The position numbers were made by a program, and so were the translations under genes. A stretch of DNA of 64,000 nucleotides from Brienomyrus brachyistius (taxonomy: Eukaryota; Chordata; Actinopteri; Osteoglossiformes; Mormyridae), in the NCBI RefSeq assembly GCF_023856365.1, contig NC_064541.1, positions 20,479,214 to 20,543,213 on the forward strand. The letters run 5' to 3'. Of the stretch, positions 11,306 through 22,986 are shown in pieces (position 1 is the first letter of the stretch; each line of letters opens with the position of its first letter). The notes beneath the pieces were generated by a model, which saw only the letters and a program-made list of their open reading frames with translations, did no database searches and was not told the origin of the DNA.

Positions 11306-11924
11306 TTTTCTGTAAGTTGTAGGGGGTGGGTCTTCACACGGGCTGCACATGATGGTGAGTCGAGCAGGTCTTTCTCTTCCAGAACCAATCTAACAGACTC
11401 TGGAGTTTCTCCTGCCTTGTTTGTTTCCTTCGAAATTCTCTCCCACGATTCCTGCTAAAGAACAAATTAATTACAATTAAAGTCATATTAATTATGTTTG
11501 TATCAAAATGTGAAGAGTCCGGAAAGGGTAGTTGTCATGAAAAATGTGTATTTTGTGCTGTTTTTCCAATTAAACATTTTTGGTTTTTGACCAGTGAAAT
11601 ATAATGGATGATATATTTTTATGCTGCTTTGTTAACTGTATGTTTAGGATTTTTTTTTTTTTTTGGATGAAACTACCATGAATCAGATTTAGCAATACAA
11701 TGTGTATTGCTTCCAGAAGCTTCTGGAATGACTGTAAGCTCCCTAATGCTGCTGGGGAATCCACTAGGATGCTGTGTGCTGTGTTCTGCAGGTGCGGCTT
11801 CGCTTGGCCCAGCAGGGGGATAAACCTCCGAGGCTGACAATGAGGGCGGCAGACACTTTTCTGGAAAATTGGGAGCAGTTTTCCATGGAGAAAAAAAAAG
11901 TCTGTCCAGATAATTTGGCCGAAC

Positions 11925-12010
11925 GTTTGGGTTTGGGTTAGGGTTAGGGTTTGGGTTTGGGTTTGGGTTTGAGTTAGGGTTAGGGTTAGGGTTAGGGTTA
12001 GGGTTAGGGG
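11925..12010 (+). repeat. Interstitial telomeric repeat (TTAGGG/TTTGGG)n
   Basis: Roughly 14 hexamers: mixed TTTGGG and TTAGGG at the start and six or more uninterrupted TTAGGG at the end. TTAGGG is the vertebrate telomere repeat. The short length and unique flanks indicate an internal site (repair-inserted or slipped), not a chromosome end. Confidence 0.9.
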
Positions 12011-12267
12011 AATGGCCAGATAACAAGGGTTTGCTAGCGGGTAACAAGAAGACATAATTTATAGGGAAATAATATAAACATGTAAATATTTCCATTTGTG
12101 TAGATTTTTGGATTTGCATGTTTCTGAAATCTTACTGATTCCTGTGACACGCTTGGGCTGTTCCCAGGCAACCGTATGGGAATTTTTTCTTCCAGGGGGG
12201 TCGCGGGGGCTACAGATAGGAGCTTTCCTGCTATTCGGTAATTTCAGGTCTCCGGATGACAACAGTA

Positions 12268-12280
12268 CCCCCCCCCCCCC
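12268..12280 (+). repeat. Poly-C tract (13 C)
   Basis: Thirteen consecutive C in intron 1, 258 bases after the telomeric repeat. Confidence 0.93.
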
Positions 12281-12374
12281 ATCCCATGCAGGCGATTTAG
12301 TTAGTTGTTTTTTGGAGAATCTGAAGTGTGTTTTTCCTGTGAGTGTTGAGGCACATGCCTGAGAAGGTCTCCCA

Positions 12375-12590
12375 GCTTTGGTCAGCTGGCTGCCCTGAAA
12401 TTTTCAATTCCAGCACAGTCATTTACATGTACATGTAAATAGTCTGTAGGGTTTGCAAACTACCCTTTTGATGTAGATGATTTTAGGTTTATAGTGGAAT
12501 GATATATATTTGCCGTAAGATTTCTTGCGTGGGCGTGAGAGTCTGAAAGCGTGAGTGTCACGCCAGGTGCGTGAGAGTCTGCAGCCCTGC
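12375..12590 (+). repeat. 215-bp interspersed repeat, copy 1 (sense)
   Basis: From AGCTTTGGTCAGCTGGCTG through GAAATTTTCAATTC, CATTTACATGTA, GTCTGTAGGGTTTG, GCCGTAAG and TGCGTGAGAGTCTG. The reverse complement of 28135-28345 follows the same landmarks in the same order with nearly the same spacing. The two are therefore copies of one dispersed repeat, in opposite orientation, one in intron 1 and one in intron 3. No coding content. Confidence 0.85.
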
Positions 12591-12664
12591 CTGAGAACAG
12601 GAGGCTGGCTGGTAGATGAATCGGTTATCCCGCTGTTCTGACTCCTCGGATTCTGTCTTCATCG

Positions 12665-12703
12665 TTCTCTCTCTCTCTCTCTCTCTCCCTCTCTCTCTCT
12701 TTC
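12665..12703 (+). repeat. (TC)n microsatellite
   Basis: About 18 TC units with one CC interruption, in intron 1 about 1.06 kb before exon 2. Confidence 0.93.
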
Positions 12704-13763
12704 TGTCTGTGCCTGCCTCTTCCTTTGTTTTCTCCATTTGAGCCCAAAGTGGGCCATTTAGTGCCAGTGGTTAAACATACTGAATGGGTAGCATTGGGCC
12801 CAGCCCATGCAGACTCGGCCGCCTTTGCTCTGCTCCTTTCTCTGCCTTTCCTCCCCTTCTCCCAGCAGGGCTCTTTTGAATCAAACTACCAATTTGTAAG
12901 AGTCCCTGAAACACTGTTAAATTTATATTCTCCCACTCTCTGTGTCCCTCGTCAGATGGCTTAGTCAGTGCCCTAGTGCCTGTGGACGGAGGCCCTTCAC
13001 GGTCACATCCATAGGTCCCCAGTTGGGTATCAAAGATAGTTGCCTCCCCAGCACACTGATGGTTGGTCTTGTTTTGGTTTTTTCCATGTGTGTAATGGGA
13101 GTGTTAGGCCTGGTTGTTGTAGTCGTCGTGCTCGATGCAGGAGATACACAAGCGGACTCAGTCGCTGTTACTCCCGAACTTTCACCCCCAGGACTGAACT
13201 CGGCAGACCTGTGATGCTGTGTGAGATGGACTCTGACAGATCTTACAGCCTTTTCTGGATCATACTTAAATGTGTCTAAAGGAAACATCGCAGTTTTATT
13301 TGTAATCTGTATTTCTGCCTTTCGTTGGGCAGGAGAATGCCTGATTTCTTTAGTTTTTTACATTCTGGAAAACTACCATGATGTAACTTTCTTGGGAAAA
13401 TGTGCAATTTCAAATTCAAGATTGATCGATTGTTTGATGGTGCTTTTTTCCACCGCCAGTCACCAGGCTGGCGGACCGTTGCTCAAATCACTGAGAATAC
13501 ATGAGCTATTAAAATTTCTCCACCTGCATCACATATGTGTAAACTTATCTTAATTACGCATAATATACAAATTAAGAAGTAAAAATAAACTATAAAAAGC
13601 AGAGTCGTGTGCTATCCTGGGCAGTATTCCCGTACACACCTAACTGATGAATTATACTTTAATGACATTGTGTTGTGTTTACATTTGAATTCTGTGCTGT
13701 TCTTGCGCCCTTTTTTGCGCTTCCTGTTCGCCGAGCCGTGACGTGTCCCCCTGCTCTTCGCAG

Positions 13764-13873
13764 CTCGATGACTGCGCTCTCCAGCTCTCTCACAGTGGCA
13801 ACTACCTGGATCTGGAATCCAGCCTGGCGGAGCAGCGAGAAGAACTGGAGGGATTTCAGGAGGACGGTGGCGG
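13764..13873 (+). CDS. fhod3: fhod3 coding exon 2, residues 56-91 plus two bases of codon 92
   Basis: Follows the acceptor CTTCGCAG and ends before GTAAGA. Translation in the frame fixed by exon 1 gives [20 protein letters not shown], then [16 protein letters not shown], which matches vertebrate FHOD3 (DDCTLQLSHNGAYLDLEATL in human, as I recall it). The exon is 110 bases (phase 0 in, phase 2 out). The leftover GG joins the first G of exon 3 to make Gly92, consistent with the family. This stretch completes the second half of the N-terminal GTPase-binding domain. A 191-residue frame on the opposite strand across this exon is a shadow. Confidence 0.96.
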
Positions 13874-13973
13874 GTAAGAATCCATTAGCTCCGCCTGGCG
13901 GCCTCCAGGCTCCCATAGCGCCCTCCGCACTAAAGGGGACAGACACTGAAGCGAGAGGCTGAGGTGGGATGGG

Positions 13974-13999
13974 TGCGTGTGCGTGTGCGTGTGCGTGTG
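13974..13999 (+). repeat. (GTGTGC)n microsatellite
   Basis: Four to five GTGTGC hexamers about 100 bases after the exon 2 donor site. Confidence 0.9.
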
Positions 14000-14731
14000 A
14001 GAGACCGGGAGCGGGTCCTCTGCCTGTGGCTGATGTCTGACCACCAGACGAGCAGCCATTGTGGGCGAAACGCAGAGGAGCGCCGCCCAGAAGGACAGCT
14101 TTGGAAATATTTGTAGGCAGAAACAATTTAGCCCTTATTCTGAACAAGGCAAAAATTCTACCTCCATCTGATTTCCTTCCGATACAGGATTCATGCTCGC
14201 AGTTTTCGTTCATATTGAGAGTATGTACCAGCACTCTTCAAAGCCGTGCTTTCAGTTCTCTCAGGAAGTTAGTTTTAAGATTCCTGATTCTGATTGGTCA
14301 GAGGCTTCTCAGCTGGCTCACAGGTGAAGGAAGGCAGGAAGATCAGCAATGCTTGGACCATGAGGACCGCGGTTTGAATAGTCCTGGTATTTACAGTGGT
14401 ATATATGGTATGTATATAATCATTAAATCCATTCATCTTCAGACTGCTGAGGGTAACACATTAAATATAATACACTATATGATAATTATATTATCTGGCT
14501 CTGATGCTGGAGGGAACATCACAGGGTCCAAAAACAACGGAGACATGCAAGGGGGGACAGATGTGAATTCTGTGAGGCAGGGCCCCTTGCCCCCCCGATT
14601 CAGATGTTTAGTCGCTCTGTCTGTGAATTTGTAGACCAGTCACCCCTGATAAACAAGCCTATCAGGCTGCCCCTTGTATCAGCCATGTTTTTGGGGTAGC
14701 TAACCACTTCTGAAACATTGATATTTATCAT

Positions 14732-14773
14732 AACACGTTACATTTATTTAGCAGAAGCTTTTCTGCGAAGCAA
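14732..14773 (-). repeat. SINE/LINE 3' tail, reverse orientation
   Basis: TTACATTTATTTAGCAGAAG followed by CTTTTCTGCGAAGCAAC is the reverse complement of the fish tail CTTTGGATAAAAGCGTCTGC...TAAATGTAA. The intact version is at 44849-44889. Only the tail survives here. Confidence 0.7.
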
Positions 14774-14794
14774 CACAAACATGAGGATCTGAGA

Positions 14795-15225
14795 GCAGAT
14801 TCAGAGAGCAGTATCAAAGAACAGGAGTGTCAGCTCGTGTCAGAAAACGTCAGCCAGTGTCAGAGAGCAGTGTCAGAGAGCAGTGTCAGAGAGCAGTGTC
14901 AGAGAGCAGTGTCAGAGAGCAGTGTCAGCCAGCGTCTGAGAGCAGGTTCAGACAGTGTCAGAGAGCAGTGTCAGAGAGCAGTGTCAGAGAGCAGTGTCAG
15001 AGAGCAGTGTCAGAGAGCAGTGTCAGCCAGCGTCTGAGAGCAGGTTCAGAGAGCAGTATCAAAGAACAGGAGTGTCAGCTCGTGTCAGAAAACGTCAGCC
15101 AGTGTCAGAGAGCAGTGTCAGAGAGCAGTGTCAGCCAGCGTCTGAGAGCAGGTTCAGACAGTGTCAAACAGCAGTGTTGGAGAACAGTGTCAGAGAGCAG
15201 TATCAGAGAGCAGTATCAGCCAGTA
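14795..15225 (+). repeat. 13-bp minisatellite (CAGTGTCAGAGAG) with a 245-bp internal duplication
   Basis: Dozens of copies of a CAGTGTCAGAGAG-type unit, interrupted by CCAGCGTCTGAGAGCAGGTT blocks. A longer block beginning TCAGAGAGCAGTATCAAAG occurs at 14801 and again at 15046. This 245-base offset shows that a whole multi-unit block was duplicated after the units formed. The SESSVREQCQ-type frames it creates, up to 193 residues, have no independent coding signal. Confidence 0.95.
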
Positions 15226-15227
15226 TC

Positions 15228-15345
15228 CCTGGTGTCTTTTGTGGGGGTCTCCCCAAAGTACCCCAGTTTCCTCCCACAGCCCAAAGTGATGCAGTTAGGT
15301 GTACTGGCATTTATAACTAGCCTAACCCTAACCCTATGCTGGACA
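15228..15345 (-). repeat. Fragment of the CATCCATCC interspersed family, reverse orientation
   Basis: CCCAGTTTCCTCCCACAGCC, CCAAAGTGATGCAGTTAGG and a CCTAACCCTAACCC end match the 'GGAGGAAAC...CTGTGGGAGG' portion of the fish interspersed family in reverse. It directly abuts the 13-bp minisatellite. Confidence 0.6.
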
Positions 15346-17159
15346 TTCAGTGGTTCGTGGATCAAAATATTCCCAATTTTTGTAAGCCCAGAAATAAACT
15401 CTGGTTGACATAGCAGGATAGTGATCAGCTGAACAATACTAGGTTGCAGTTTAGCAGTAATCAACGTATGTTGATTCTCAAAACACATACTAACCCCAAT
15501 TCCTGTACCAGGAACAGTATTTGTTGCCCATTATTTCAGATGGGGAAGGCAGAGAACCTGCTTTTAATTTTTTTTTCCATCGGTCATGAGCCATAAAAAC
15601 AATACGCTGCGAACATTCATCAGTTGTGATTTGGGGGAAAATTCGCGTTCAGTTTCTAAGGAAAACCTTACGGGAATTTTAACGTCTTTTCGTATGTGCG
15701 TGGGCTGTATGTCTTAGCTGTCCGTGAAGACGATGGCCCTCCGTTTGCCAGCATGGGGTAGCGACACGGAAACCAGAGTCTGCCTGAGTAGATTGTGATG
15801 CTGCCCCCCCCCGCTCCCTTTGAGGTCACGTGGGATCACTGGGCCGGCCGACACCCGCGTGTGTAATTTTAGACATGGGATACCGGGCTGCTCCCCATCC
15901 ATATTGTTTCCATTATAAAGAGGTCAGATAACTGCTTCTGTGTCAAACTCGAGGAGAAGTGTGAATGTCGCTCTGGAGTGTGCTGCTCCGAGACACAGGC
16001 TTCCTGTTCCAGCTGGAGCTGCCTGGTCCGAGCAGAATCTCGGAGGGCCGGGAACGCCAGAGTCTCCCTGGTGCCAACTGACTGGGCTCGCCGCAAATGT
16101 TTGTCATTAAATTCGTACAGAGCGGGAGAAAAAAAGAGGAGGAATGAAGGAGTCTGGTCTTATTGGTAATAACGGGGTAATACCGTCTGCAGCATTTTAA
16201 CGATACGGACGCGCCGAGGCTCACAGTCCCTGGAGGTTTTCTTTGTTTGGTTTTTTTACTGAGGCCATAAACTGTGTTGGACGCTGAGTCAGAGACGCCC
16301 GCTTCGCTCCACTTCGCCTGCCACCAGATATTCGGCCAGTTGCGTCACGCAGCCCCGTCTGCCGACTGAATGACCTTCGTCGGTATGAAGGTCTCTGAAT
16401 ATTTGCCTCCCTTTGATTGATAACTTGGCCTTTTTTAGGGCTCCGCCGGTGCTTATTAAGCTGAAGTTTCGGTTTGATTTCCCAGCATGCTCTGTTTTAA
16501 TTAGCGTCTCTGTGCTGGATTCATCAGATTCCTCAGGGAAAATAAAAGGAAAATAGAATGACTCCATACAAACACATATTCAGGTAAAAAAAAATTATGT
16601 CTCTGGGTCAAAACCTGGGCTCTTACATTCTATTGGCTAGGCAGCAAAAGTGTCTTTTTTACAATAGATCATATCTGGTCTTCTTATGAGTTATACTGAG
16701 TGTCGTTTCAGAGTGTTTGTAAGATTCCTGAGTATAATTTTAACAGATGCTTTGTCATTTTGCGTAATTGGCCGGTGTCAAGGCCGGTTTGCGATGACGG
16801 GGGCTACGTTGGCTGATCCACAGCCTCGCGTTGGCTTCGTGTCAGGAATGCTGGCTTTTCTGCTGTTTCTGCCCTCACACTCCTGCGCTCCCAGCCCGCT
16901 GAGTGCTGCCTGGGGTAAGTCCTGCCTGATCTGTAGGCTGGAGAAGGACCCAGAAGACCCTCAGGATTGTCTGTGAAATTTCCCAGCCCCGTAAGCGGGA
17001 GGTGGAAGCCTGTCGGTATCCCTAGAATTCTCTGGTTCCCAGGTGTCTCCTGCGGAGCTGGTGAGCGCTGGAGAAAAGATTCACTTTTTTCAAAGCGCAG
17101 TCCATTTTTTTAAATATATTTTTGAGATGAATACACATATAGCCTAAAATCCGGCTTCT

Positions 17160-17430
17160 GGTTCATCCACTTCCGTCACCCGCTGGTCCTATGCAGGGTC
17201 ACAGGGGTCCGGAGTTTATCCCTGAGGATACGGGCGCAGGGCAGGGAACCACCCTGGACAGGGCGCCAACCCATTGCTGGGCACTCACACATTCACAACT
17301 TGGCAACTCCAGTTCACCGTAGCTTGTTTTTGAAAGCCGGAGAACTGGGAAGAAACTCCATGACGACAGAACATGCAGACTCCACACACGGAGCCCTGGA
17401 TCCCAGAAGTATGAGGCAACAGTGTTAACC
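17160..17430 (+). repeat. Longest copy of the CATCCATCC-type interspersed family
   Basis: In order: TCCACTTCCGTCACCCGCTG, CCTATGCAGGGTCACAGGGG, CCGGAGTTTATCCC, GGGCGCAGGGCAGGGAAC, GGCGCCAACCCATTGCTGG, then GGGAAGAAACTCC, AACATGCAGACTCCACACAC and GTGAGGCAACAGTG-like text. This order is typical of a repeat found throughout teleost genomes. No protein is encoded. Confidence 0.7.
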
Positions 17431-17545
17431 AGAATCAGAACCAGAATCAGAACCAGAACCAGAATGAGAATCAGAATCAGATGCTTTATTGTCATTGATG
17501 TTTCCAGAGCAACAAAACTTAAAAGTGCTTCCCCTCCAGTGTCAC
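17430..17545 (+). repeat. (AGAATCAG)n stretch with a CTTTATTGTCATTG element end
   Basis: Imperfect AGAATCAGAACC units run into GATGCTTTATTGTCATTG. This combination of AGAATCAG repeats with a TTTATTGTCATTG motif is a frequent end of a fish repeat family. It follows the 17160 element without a gap, so one may have inserted beside or into the other. Confidence 0.6.
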
Positions 17546-20225
17546 AACATCAAAACAATAGACAAATTAGTAACAATAAAGCAAAATAAATTCAATAAAT
17601 AAACAGACCAGCACGATAAAGCAGTCATACCCTATAGTTTCAACATATTGCACGTTTCACCTATTGCAATTGTGAATAGCAGCATTAAAGTTATGCAATG
17701 GACCAACTGGGTTGTGAACATGAGACTGTATCATAAACATGAAGGTGCACTGGATCGCTAGTGCACCACTGCACCACCAGTGCACCACTGTACCACCATG
17801 TATCCACTGTTCTCCTGTTTTGTGCTTCTTCATCATATGTTGCTGGGAACCAAAGCTCACGCGGGCGTCATGTAATCCAACTTATAATAAATTTCCAAAG
17901 TCGGCATGGATTTTCTTGAAAATGTGTCACGTGGATTGAGTGAGTTTTAGAAGTTTGTTCTTCAGTCATTGTATTGTTTTCGTGCGGCATTCATAGGGCG
18001 ACGCATCCTGCCTGCGTTTGGGTCCGTTGGATGAGGATGGACAGCCTCCTTTTTCCTCCTCGAACGTTTAACCCGGCGCCGAGTTGGTAACTTTCTACGC
18101 TGCGCAAACGTATGACGTAAACAGTGCTGTGTTCGCTTGCGGACGGGAGTCGGATTACAGCGATTCCGTGTCCACTAGTGCCTAATTGTGTTGGTAATTC
18201 AATTCTCCCATCTGCACAAGTAGTCTGTAGAGGTATATATCCTAGGCAGGGGAAGGCTGCCTCACTCCCGAGACCCCTAAACCAAAAGGCCGCGTGATAT
18301 TGCTGATGTTAATCTAGTTTCAGGGGTTAAAACATAATAGTAATTTTAAAAAGTTTAGCGGGTTATCCTCAGTGAGAGGGCTTTAATAGCTGCCGGCTGT
18401 AGGGGGGACATTAGCCCTACAGTGTACCGTGACGCTCCCTGGGGGCTGGAAGCCGTGCTTCCAGCATGCTGTCCGTTGAGTTTTACTGCCCCTTCACAGA
18501 GGTATAGAATGGCTCTCTCTTATGGAGTGACCCTACTTATGAGGCTTCTGAGAATCAAGCAGCTCCAGTCTTGGACGAAATCCACCCCACATCTTCACTG
18601 TACATTAAAACAAGATCTCCTGGCAGCGTAATTGTTACTATATACCACAGACTTACTGAAGTTTTTTCTTTTTTAATTATAGAGGTAATCCAAAAAATTA
18701 TGAGCGAGTCTGATTTATACTCTGTGTTGGAGGCCTTGGATTCTCTCCTGTATACATACAGCAAATTAAATTAAAGTTTATGCTGGGGCCATGCGCTATA
18801 TCAGGGATAGGGTTGCTAGTGGACTGAGCAGGACCTCAACAAACGGTGCCTTAAATTGCCGGAATGGAGGATTAGGTTCCATTCCGTCACATGGCAACAT
18901 GGAACGGCCTTTCAGTTTAAGGTTTCGTCAGCGTGGTGTGACCGACCGTTTTCGTGGTTATGTAGGAACCACGTGTCTCGGCAGATTGTAAGGTGCCGGG
19001 TGAATCGCACCATGACTGCAGAGTGTTCTCGGACCCGCGGGTCTGAGAGGACACTAGCATGGGTGACTTTGCGTGTCATGAGGATGTCATGGGACCAATT
19101 GCATGATGTGGTCTTTGCAGGGGCCGCATGATCATGCCTGGGAATCAAAGCCCTCCTCTCCTCTTTGTTGACTGGTAGGGGGGGATTGGCTGGGGAGGTT
19201 GTTCCCCTTTATTGGGACAAACATCACCACTGCAGGTTACGACACAGTGAATGTGGGTCAATTCAGCCCCGTAGAATTCTCACAGCCTCCTTTTGGTGTC
19301 GTTAAGTATACCTTTATGGGTCAGAGTTAATTAGCTATTCTTTGTATGCCAGACATGAACTGTTATCTAAAGCCACTTAGCATAGCAAGTGTCGGTGAAC
19401 CAGCTGGGTAATCGCCGTAAGCCTGGCTGCCTACACAAGCCTAGGACACCCAGCCCACTCTTAGGCAGCTATTCCGCTTGGTTCCTAGCAGGGTCATTGG
19501 TCATCTTTTCTCATGCTGGTGGTCAGAAATGGAAGCTAGGTGCCCTCTTTCGTTGGGATCGGCCCAAGTTTATTTTTGAGTTCAGTCATTGCTCACCGTA
19601 GAGCTTCAGAATTCCTGTCTGAAATGTATAAATACCAGTGAGTAGAATGGAAGAAGAATGTTAACAAGTTTCCTGGGATAAGGGATCATTTCTTCCAGTC
19701 ATCTCTCTCCTTCTCTGCCCTTCCCTCTCTTTATTTCTACGTCCCGCACTCTCTCTTTCTCTCGTTAGCTCTGCTACCAGTCTTAGCCTGCCTGTGGCTG
19801 CTGATCTAAGAGCGTCTACGAAGCCCCTCATAGGGATGTAACACTTGGAAACAGCCCCTCTGAGTGGGTTTGCGGCCATGAGCCCAGGACCTGCCTCAAC
19901 AAAGACCACTGCTGGGCTTCCCCTCCTCCTTTATTCTCTGCTCGTTCTCAACGAAGATCCAAAGTTAACAAACCACAATTTGGGTCTTAGCTAAATGAAA
20001 AAATAGATTACTGGCTTAAAAACAGTCCACGACACTCCAAACTGTGTACTGTCAGGCACATAATTGCGTAATAAGATTATCGTTTTCACTGTAGGACTGT
20101 AAACAAAATCACATATCCCATTGTTATTCATTTGCTTTGCAAACAAAATCTGTTTTGTTGTATTTTTTCTATATGAAAGCGTATAAGAAAATGTATGTGA
20201 TAAGGCATGTTGCTGTGTCTTGCAG

Positions 20226-20290
20226 GAGAGGCAAGAAGCACAGTATCGTCCTGCGGACGCAGCTTTCGGTCAGAGTTCACGCCTGCATCG
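20226..20290 (+). CDS. fhod3: fhod3 coding exon 3, end of residue 92 to residue 113
   Basis: Follows TGTCTTGCAG and ends before GTAAGT. Its first base completes Gly92. The rest reads RGKKHSIVLRTQLSVRVHAC, then Ile and one base (G) of a split codon, expected to be Glu in the family. FHOD3 and FHOD1 share the LRTQLSVRV core, and the RGKKHSI text favours FHOD3. Length is 65 bases (phase 2 in, phase 1 out). The join exon1-exon2-exon3 is 340 bases, fully in frame. This is the boundary region between the GTPase-binding domain and the following diaphanous-inhibitory (FH3) domain. That domain's first exon, expected to carry a KLYNSSGRDLRRALFSLKQ-like sequence, was not found downstream. Confidence 0.96.
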
Positions 20291-21378
20291 GTAAGTTTGC
20301 GTTAACTTCGCCAACGTACAGTAGAAGATGTTTGTTTGGTGTGGGGGAATGAGTCCCACAGAGAGCAGTCTGATGGGCCGTAGTTCGTACCTGTGTAGGT
20401 GTAACGTTAAAGCATCGCTTATCACTTGCATCGAGATTGATGCAGGTCTGATGGTTTTCTCTCGCTATATGGAAAATACAAAGGGTATCGTCGCAATTCC
20501 GGACTGCCAGGTTTCCATTGGTGAGCCCCAGCAGAAACACTGGGAGTCTATTGCATATTTTGCGAGGTGTTCGTCAGTGTGAAATGCAGCCTGTAGCGGG
20601 TTGGACGCAGGGTCAGACTGTTGGAGGACAGACGCACATATACACACACGCTCACTCAACACAGTGGAGGTCACACGGCACCCATGGAGGACGCCCCCTA
20701 CAGGCATGTGCGGGTATGACCGCTTTGGCCTCAGACAGCCTTTGGATGGCACTAGTTATTTTACGTGTTTTTCGTATATTCCTCAAATGTGAAGTAGGGA
20801 TACTTACTGGTGAGCTAGCTAAGATTGTTTTGTTTAGCAGGATCTCTGAAAATGACCTTTTCTTAATAATAACACTCAATAAGAAAAATGAACTGTACTG
20901 CATCATCTGGTCTGACAGAACAAATATGCATTTATTATGGATGCATGTAATGAGCTGAAGATTTCAATCTTCCTTCTGCCTCCGCACACTTAGCCACCTG
21001 CGGAATCCCCGCCGCTTTGGGCTCAGATGACCGTCGGCTAGTTCAGAAGTGTTTTATATGTCAGCATCTGTTGCTGCTCGCTAGGTGTGGGCGTTTCCGC
21101 AGTGCCTCAAAGGAGGGGCGTTTACCTACGGCTACAGACCGCAGCGTACGCTGCCAAAAGCTGGGGAATCTCAGCGGTTTTATCCCGCTTTTTGGTATAT
21201 ACGACACCTACCATGTCACTGAAACGTACTGACATATCGCCTGCTGTGAAACAAAGCAGCACATGTTATTAAATGTAAAAATGTAAGCAACGAAAATTGC
21301 TGGAAGGTTGATACAACAATGTGTATGTAATACTAAGATCTATGTTTAAACTTCAGTGTATAAATATGAACTTTATAC

Positions 21379-21521
21379 CAGTGTTCCCTAATTCTGGTGC
21401 TGGAAGGCCTGTTTGCACATCTCTCTGCTTAGTCACATCTACTATACCTGGTAATTAGCTGAGTCAGATACTGCAAACCGTGTTGGATTCTGGCCTCCAG
21501 ACCTGGAATTGGGGAATCCTG
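21379..21521. mobile_element. MITE-like element with about 25-bp terminal inverted repeats (hAT-like ends)
   Basis: The left end is CAGTGTTCCCTAATTCTGG followed by TGCTGGAAGGCC. The right end, read in reverse complement, is TTCCCCAATTCCAGGTCTGG followed by AGGCC. The ends therefore pair with few mismatches over about 25 bases. CAGTGTTCCC-type termini and 100-150 bp size fit a non-autonomous hAT-like element common in fish. No clear 8-bp target duplication remains, so the ends have decayed. Confidence 0.65.
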
Positions 21522-21670
21522 CGTGATCATCTATTCGCCGTAGAAAGTCTTGTTTTCCTGCCCAGGTCATTTGTAATTCTGCAGTCTGTGGACCCAACCT
21601 GGACCTCAGCTCATGCTTTCAGATCTCTGGTTATTCTATATATGGTGTGGGCCGAGCTATGAGGGGGAGC

Positions 21671-21691
21671 GGGGGGGGGGGGGGGGGGGGG
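21671..21691 (+). repeat. Poly-G tract (21 G)
   Basis: The longest G run in the window, 21 uninterrupted bases, preceded by GAGGGGGAGC. Confidence 0.95.
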
Positions 21692-22986
21692 TACTTCTCC
21701 AATGCAAATAATTACATTTAGCGGTTTTCCATCTGTTGCAGGCCAGTGGTTTCCATTAAATCTCAGTCTAGCTTATTAGATTGCGCAAAAACTTGATCTC
21801 CGAGCTACGGAAGGAATTATCCTCTTTACGTTCAACCAAAACAAAACAACACCCGCGAGTGCTTTCGGACGGGCCGGCAATGACTTGCAGGCTGCATGAC
21901 CACAGAATGGGACTAACCACAGCAGAGCAGCTAATGTGAAGTGTACGACACAGGAAGTGAGAGCTCCTTTGAAAGGCTGCTCTGTTAGGCGTTATCAGCG
22001 GCCGCCTCGCCGTAGCGTGCAAAGAGGTGTCTGGCCCTCCAGCTGCCGCCGCTCGATCCTGTGGCAGGGCGGACGGGGGGAAATAGGGTGCATCTTTTTC
22101 CAATGTGTTTTATCTTTCCCGCCATTTGCATGGTTTCCTGCAGGTAATTTGGTTCCTCCTCCAGCTCAAGGACCTTCCTCTCGTGCTGATTGGTAAATGG
22201 CCTTCAGGCTGCCCTCATGTGAGTCTGTTTGTTTGTGACACTGGCTGCTCCTTAGCTTCCCCTCCTTATACAAAACTACATTTCCTGACAGTCATTACAG
22301 CGTCTCTAGCTGAGCCGGTTCATTTACCTTTATTTTTTACATTTTTAGCAAAAGTAATCAAACAAGTAGTAGGAGAGTTAATATTTATCTTAATCTTTTA
22401 TCTTAAATTCAATAGTACGACTAATGTTTAACAGCTGGAAACTGAGCCACTGCACTTTTCCTGGTTCTGATCCTCTTTTTACATTCACTAGCATAAGGTA
22501 CTTTAGCTGAGCTGAAGCTGCAGCCACTACATTGGATGAAACTGTTGCTGTTAGTTTTCTCAGTCAACAGCAAGAAGGACAATAATAACAATCTGCAACT
22601 TTTTTACATGCTTGCTTGGTATTATATGGTTAGATTGTGGCGGAAATGTTGAAGATCTTATTAAAAGGCTACAAAGAAGAACACCAGCAATAAGCTGTCA
22701 GTAGTATTATGGCTATTGAGCGAGGGCTTTACCGACACATGGTGCCTGCGCCAGGGTCCTTCCGCTGCTGCAGTGGCACTAGGATCTCCTGTCACTTCAA
22801 AGGGCCTTGGGGTTGACCCCATGTCGGCGGGATGCATACATCAGGAAGCAGCCATTATGCTGTGATCTTTCACTGACAACCAAGCCTGTTCTTTCACAAG
22901 GCCGGATTCTGTGCAGGCCTTCCTCTTCAGTGGGTGGGTCATTAAAGAGTGACATTCCACCTCAGTGCCCCCCTCCTCTTCACCTT

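Larger units (their letters stand above)
4212..13763 (+). other. fhod3: fhod3 intron 1 (9,552 bp, phase 0)
   Basis: Begins GTATGA and ends in a pyrimidine-rich tract with TCTTCGCAG. I see no convincing exon of another gene inside it. It contains an (AAT)n(ATT)n microsatellite, poly-T and several poly-G/poly-C tracts, a long (TG)n with an attached interspersed repeat, an interstitial telomeric repeat, a (TC)n stretch and one copy of a 215-bp repeat that also occurs inverted in intron 3. A GC-richer patch at 4680-4830 carries no open frame that I can assign. 5150-8100 appears to be ordinary unique intronic DNA. Confidence 0.9.
13874..20225 (+). other. fhod3: fhod3 intron 2 (6,352 bp, phase 2)
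   Basis: Begins GTAAGA and ends TGTGTCTTGCAG. It contains a (GTGTGC)n stretch, a reversed SINE tail, a 13-bp minisatellite and three pieces of interspersed repeats. 15700-17150 and 18000-20200 appear unique and non-coding. The frames at 18791-19131 and 19661-19909 have no recognisable product. Confidence 0.9.

Noticed and set aside
13659..14234. 191-residue minus-strand ORF across fhod3 exon 2
   Set aside because: Shadow of the real exon plus flanking intron. It includes the (GTGTGC)n translated as His-Ala repeats.
14827..15408. 193-residue ORF rich in Ser, Glu, Gln and Arg
   Set aside because: Created by the 13-bp minisatellite. The three frames are equally open and the non-repeat tail is an interspersed repeat fragment.
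4047..20290. Assignment to fhod1 instead of fhod3
   Set aside because: [24 protein letters not shown] and RGKKHSI follow FHOD3. FHOD1 differs at these blocks, as far as I know the family.
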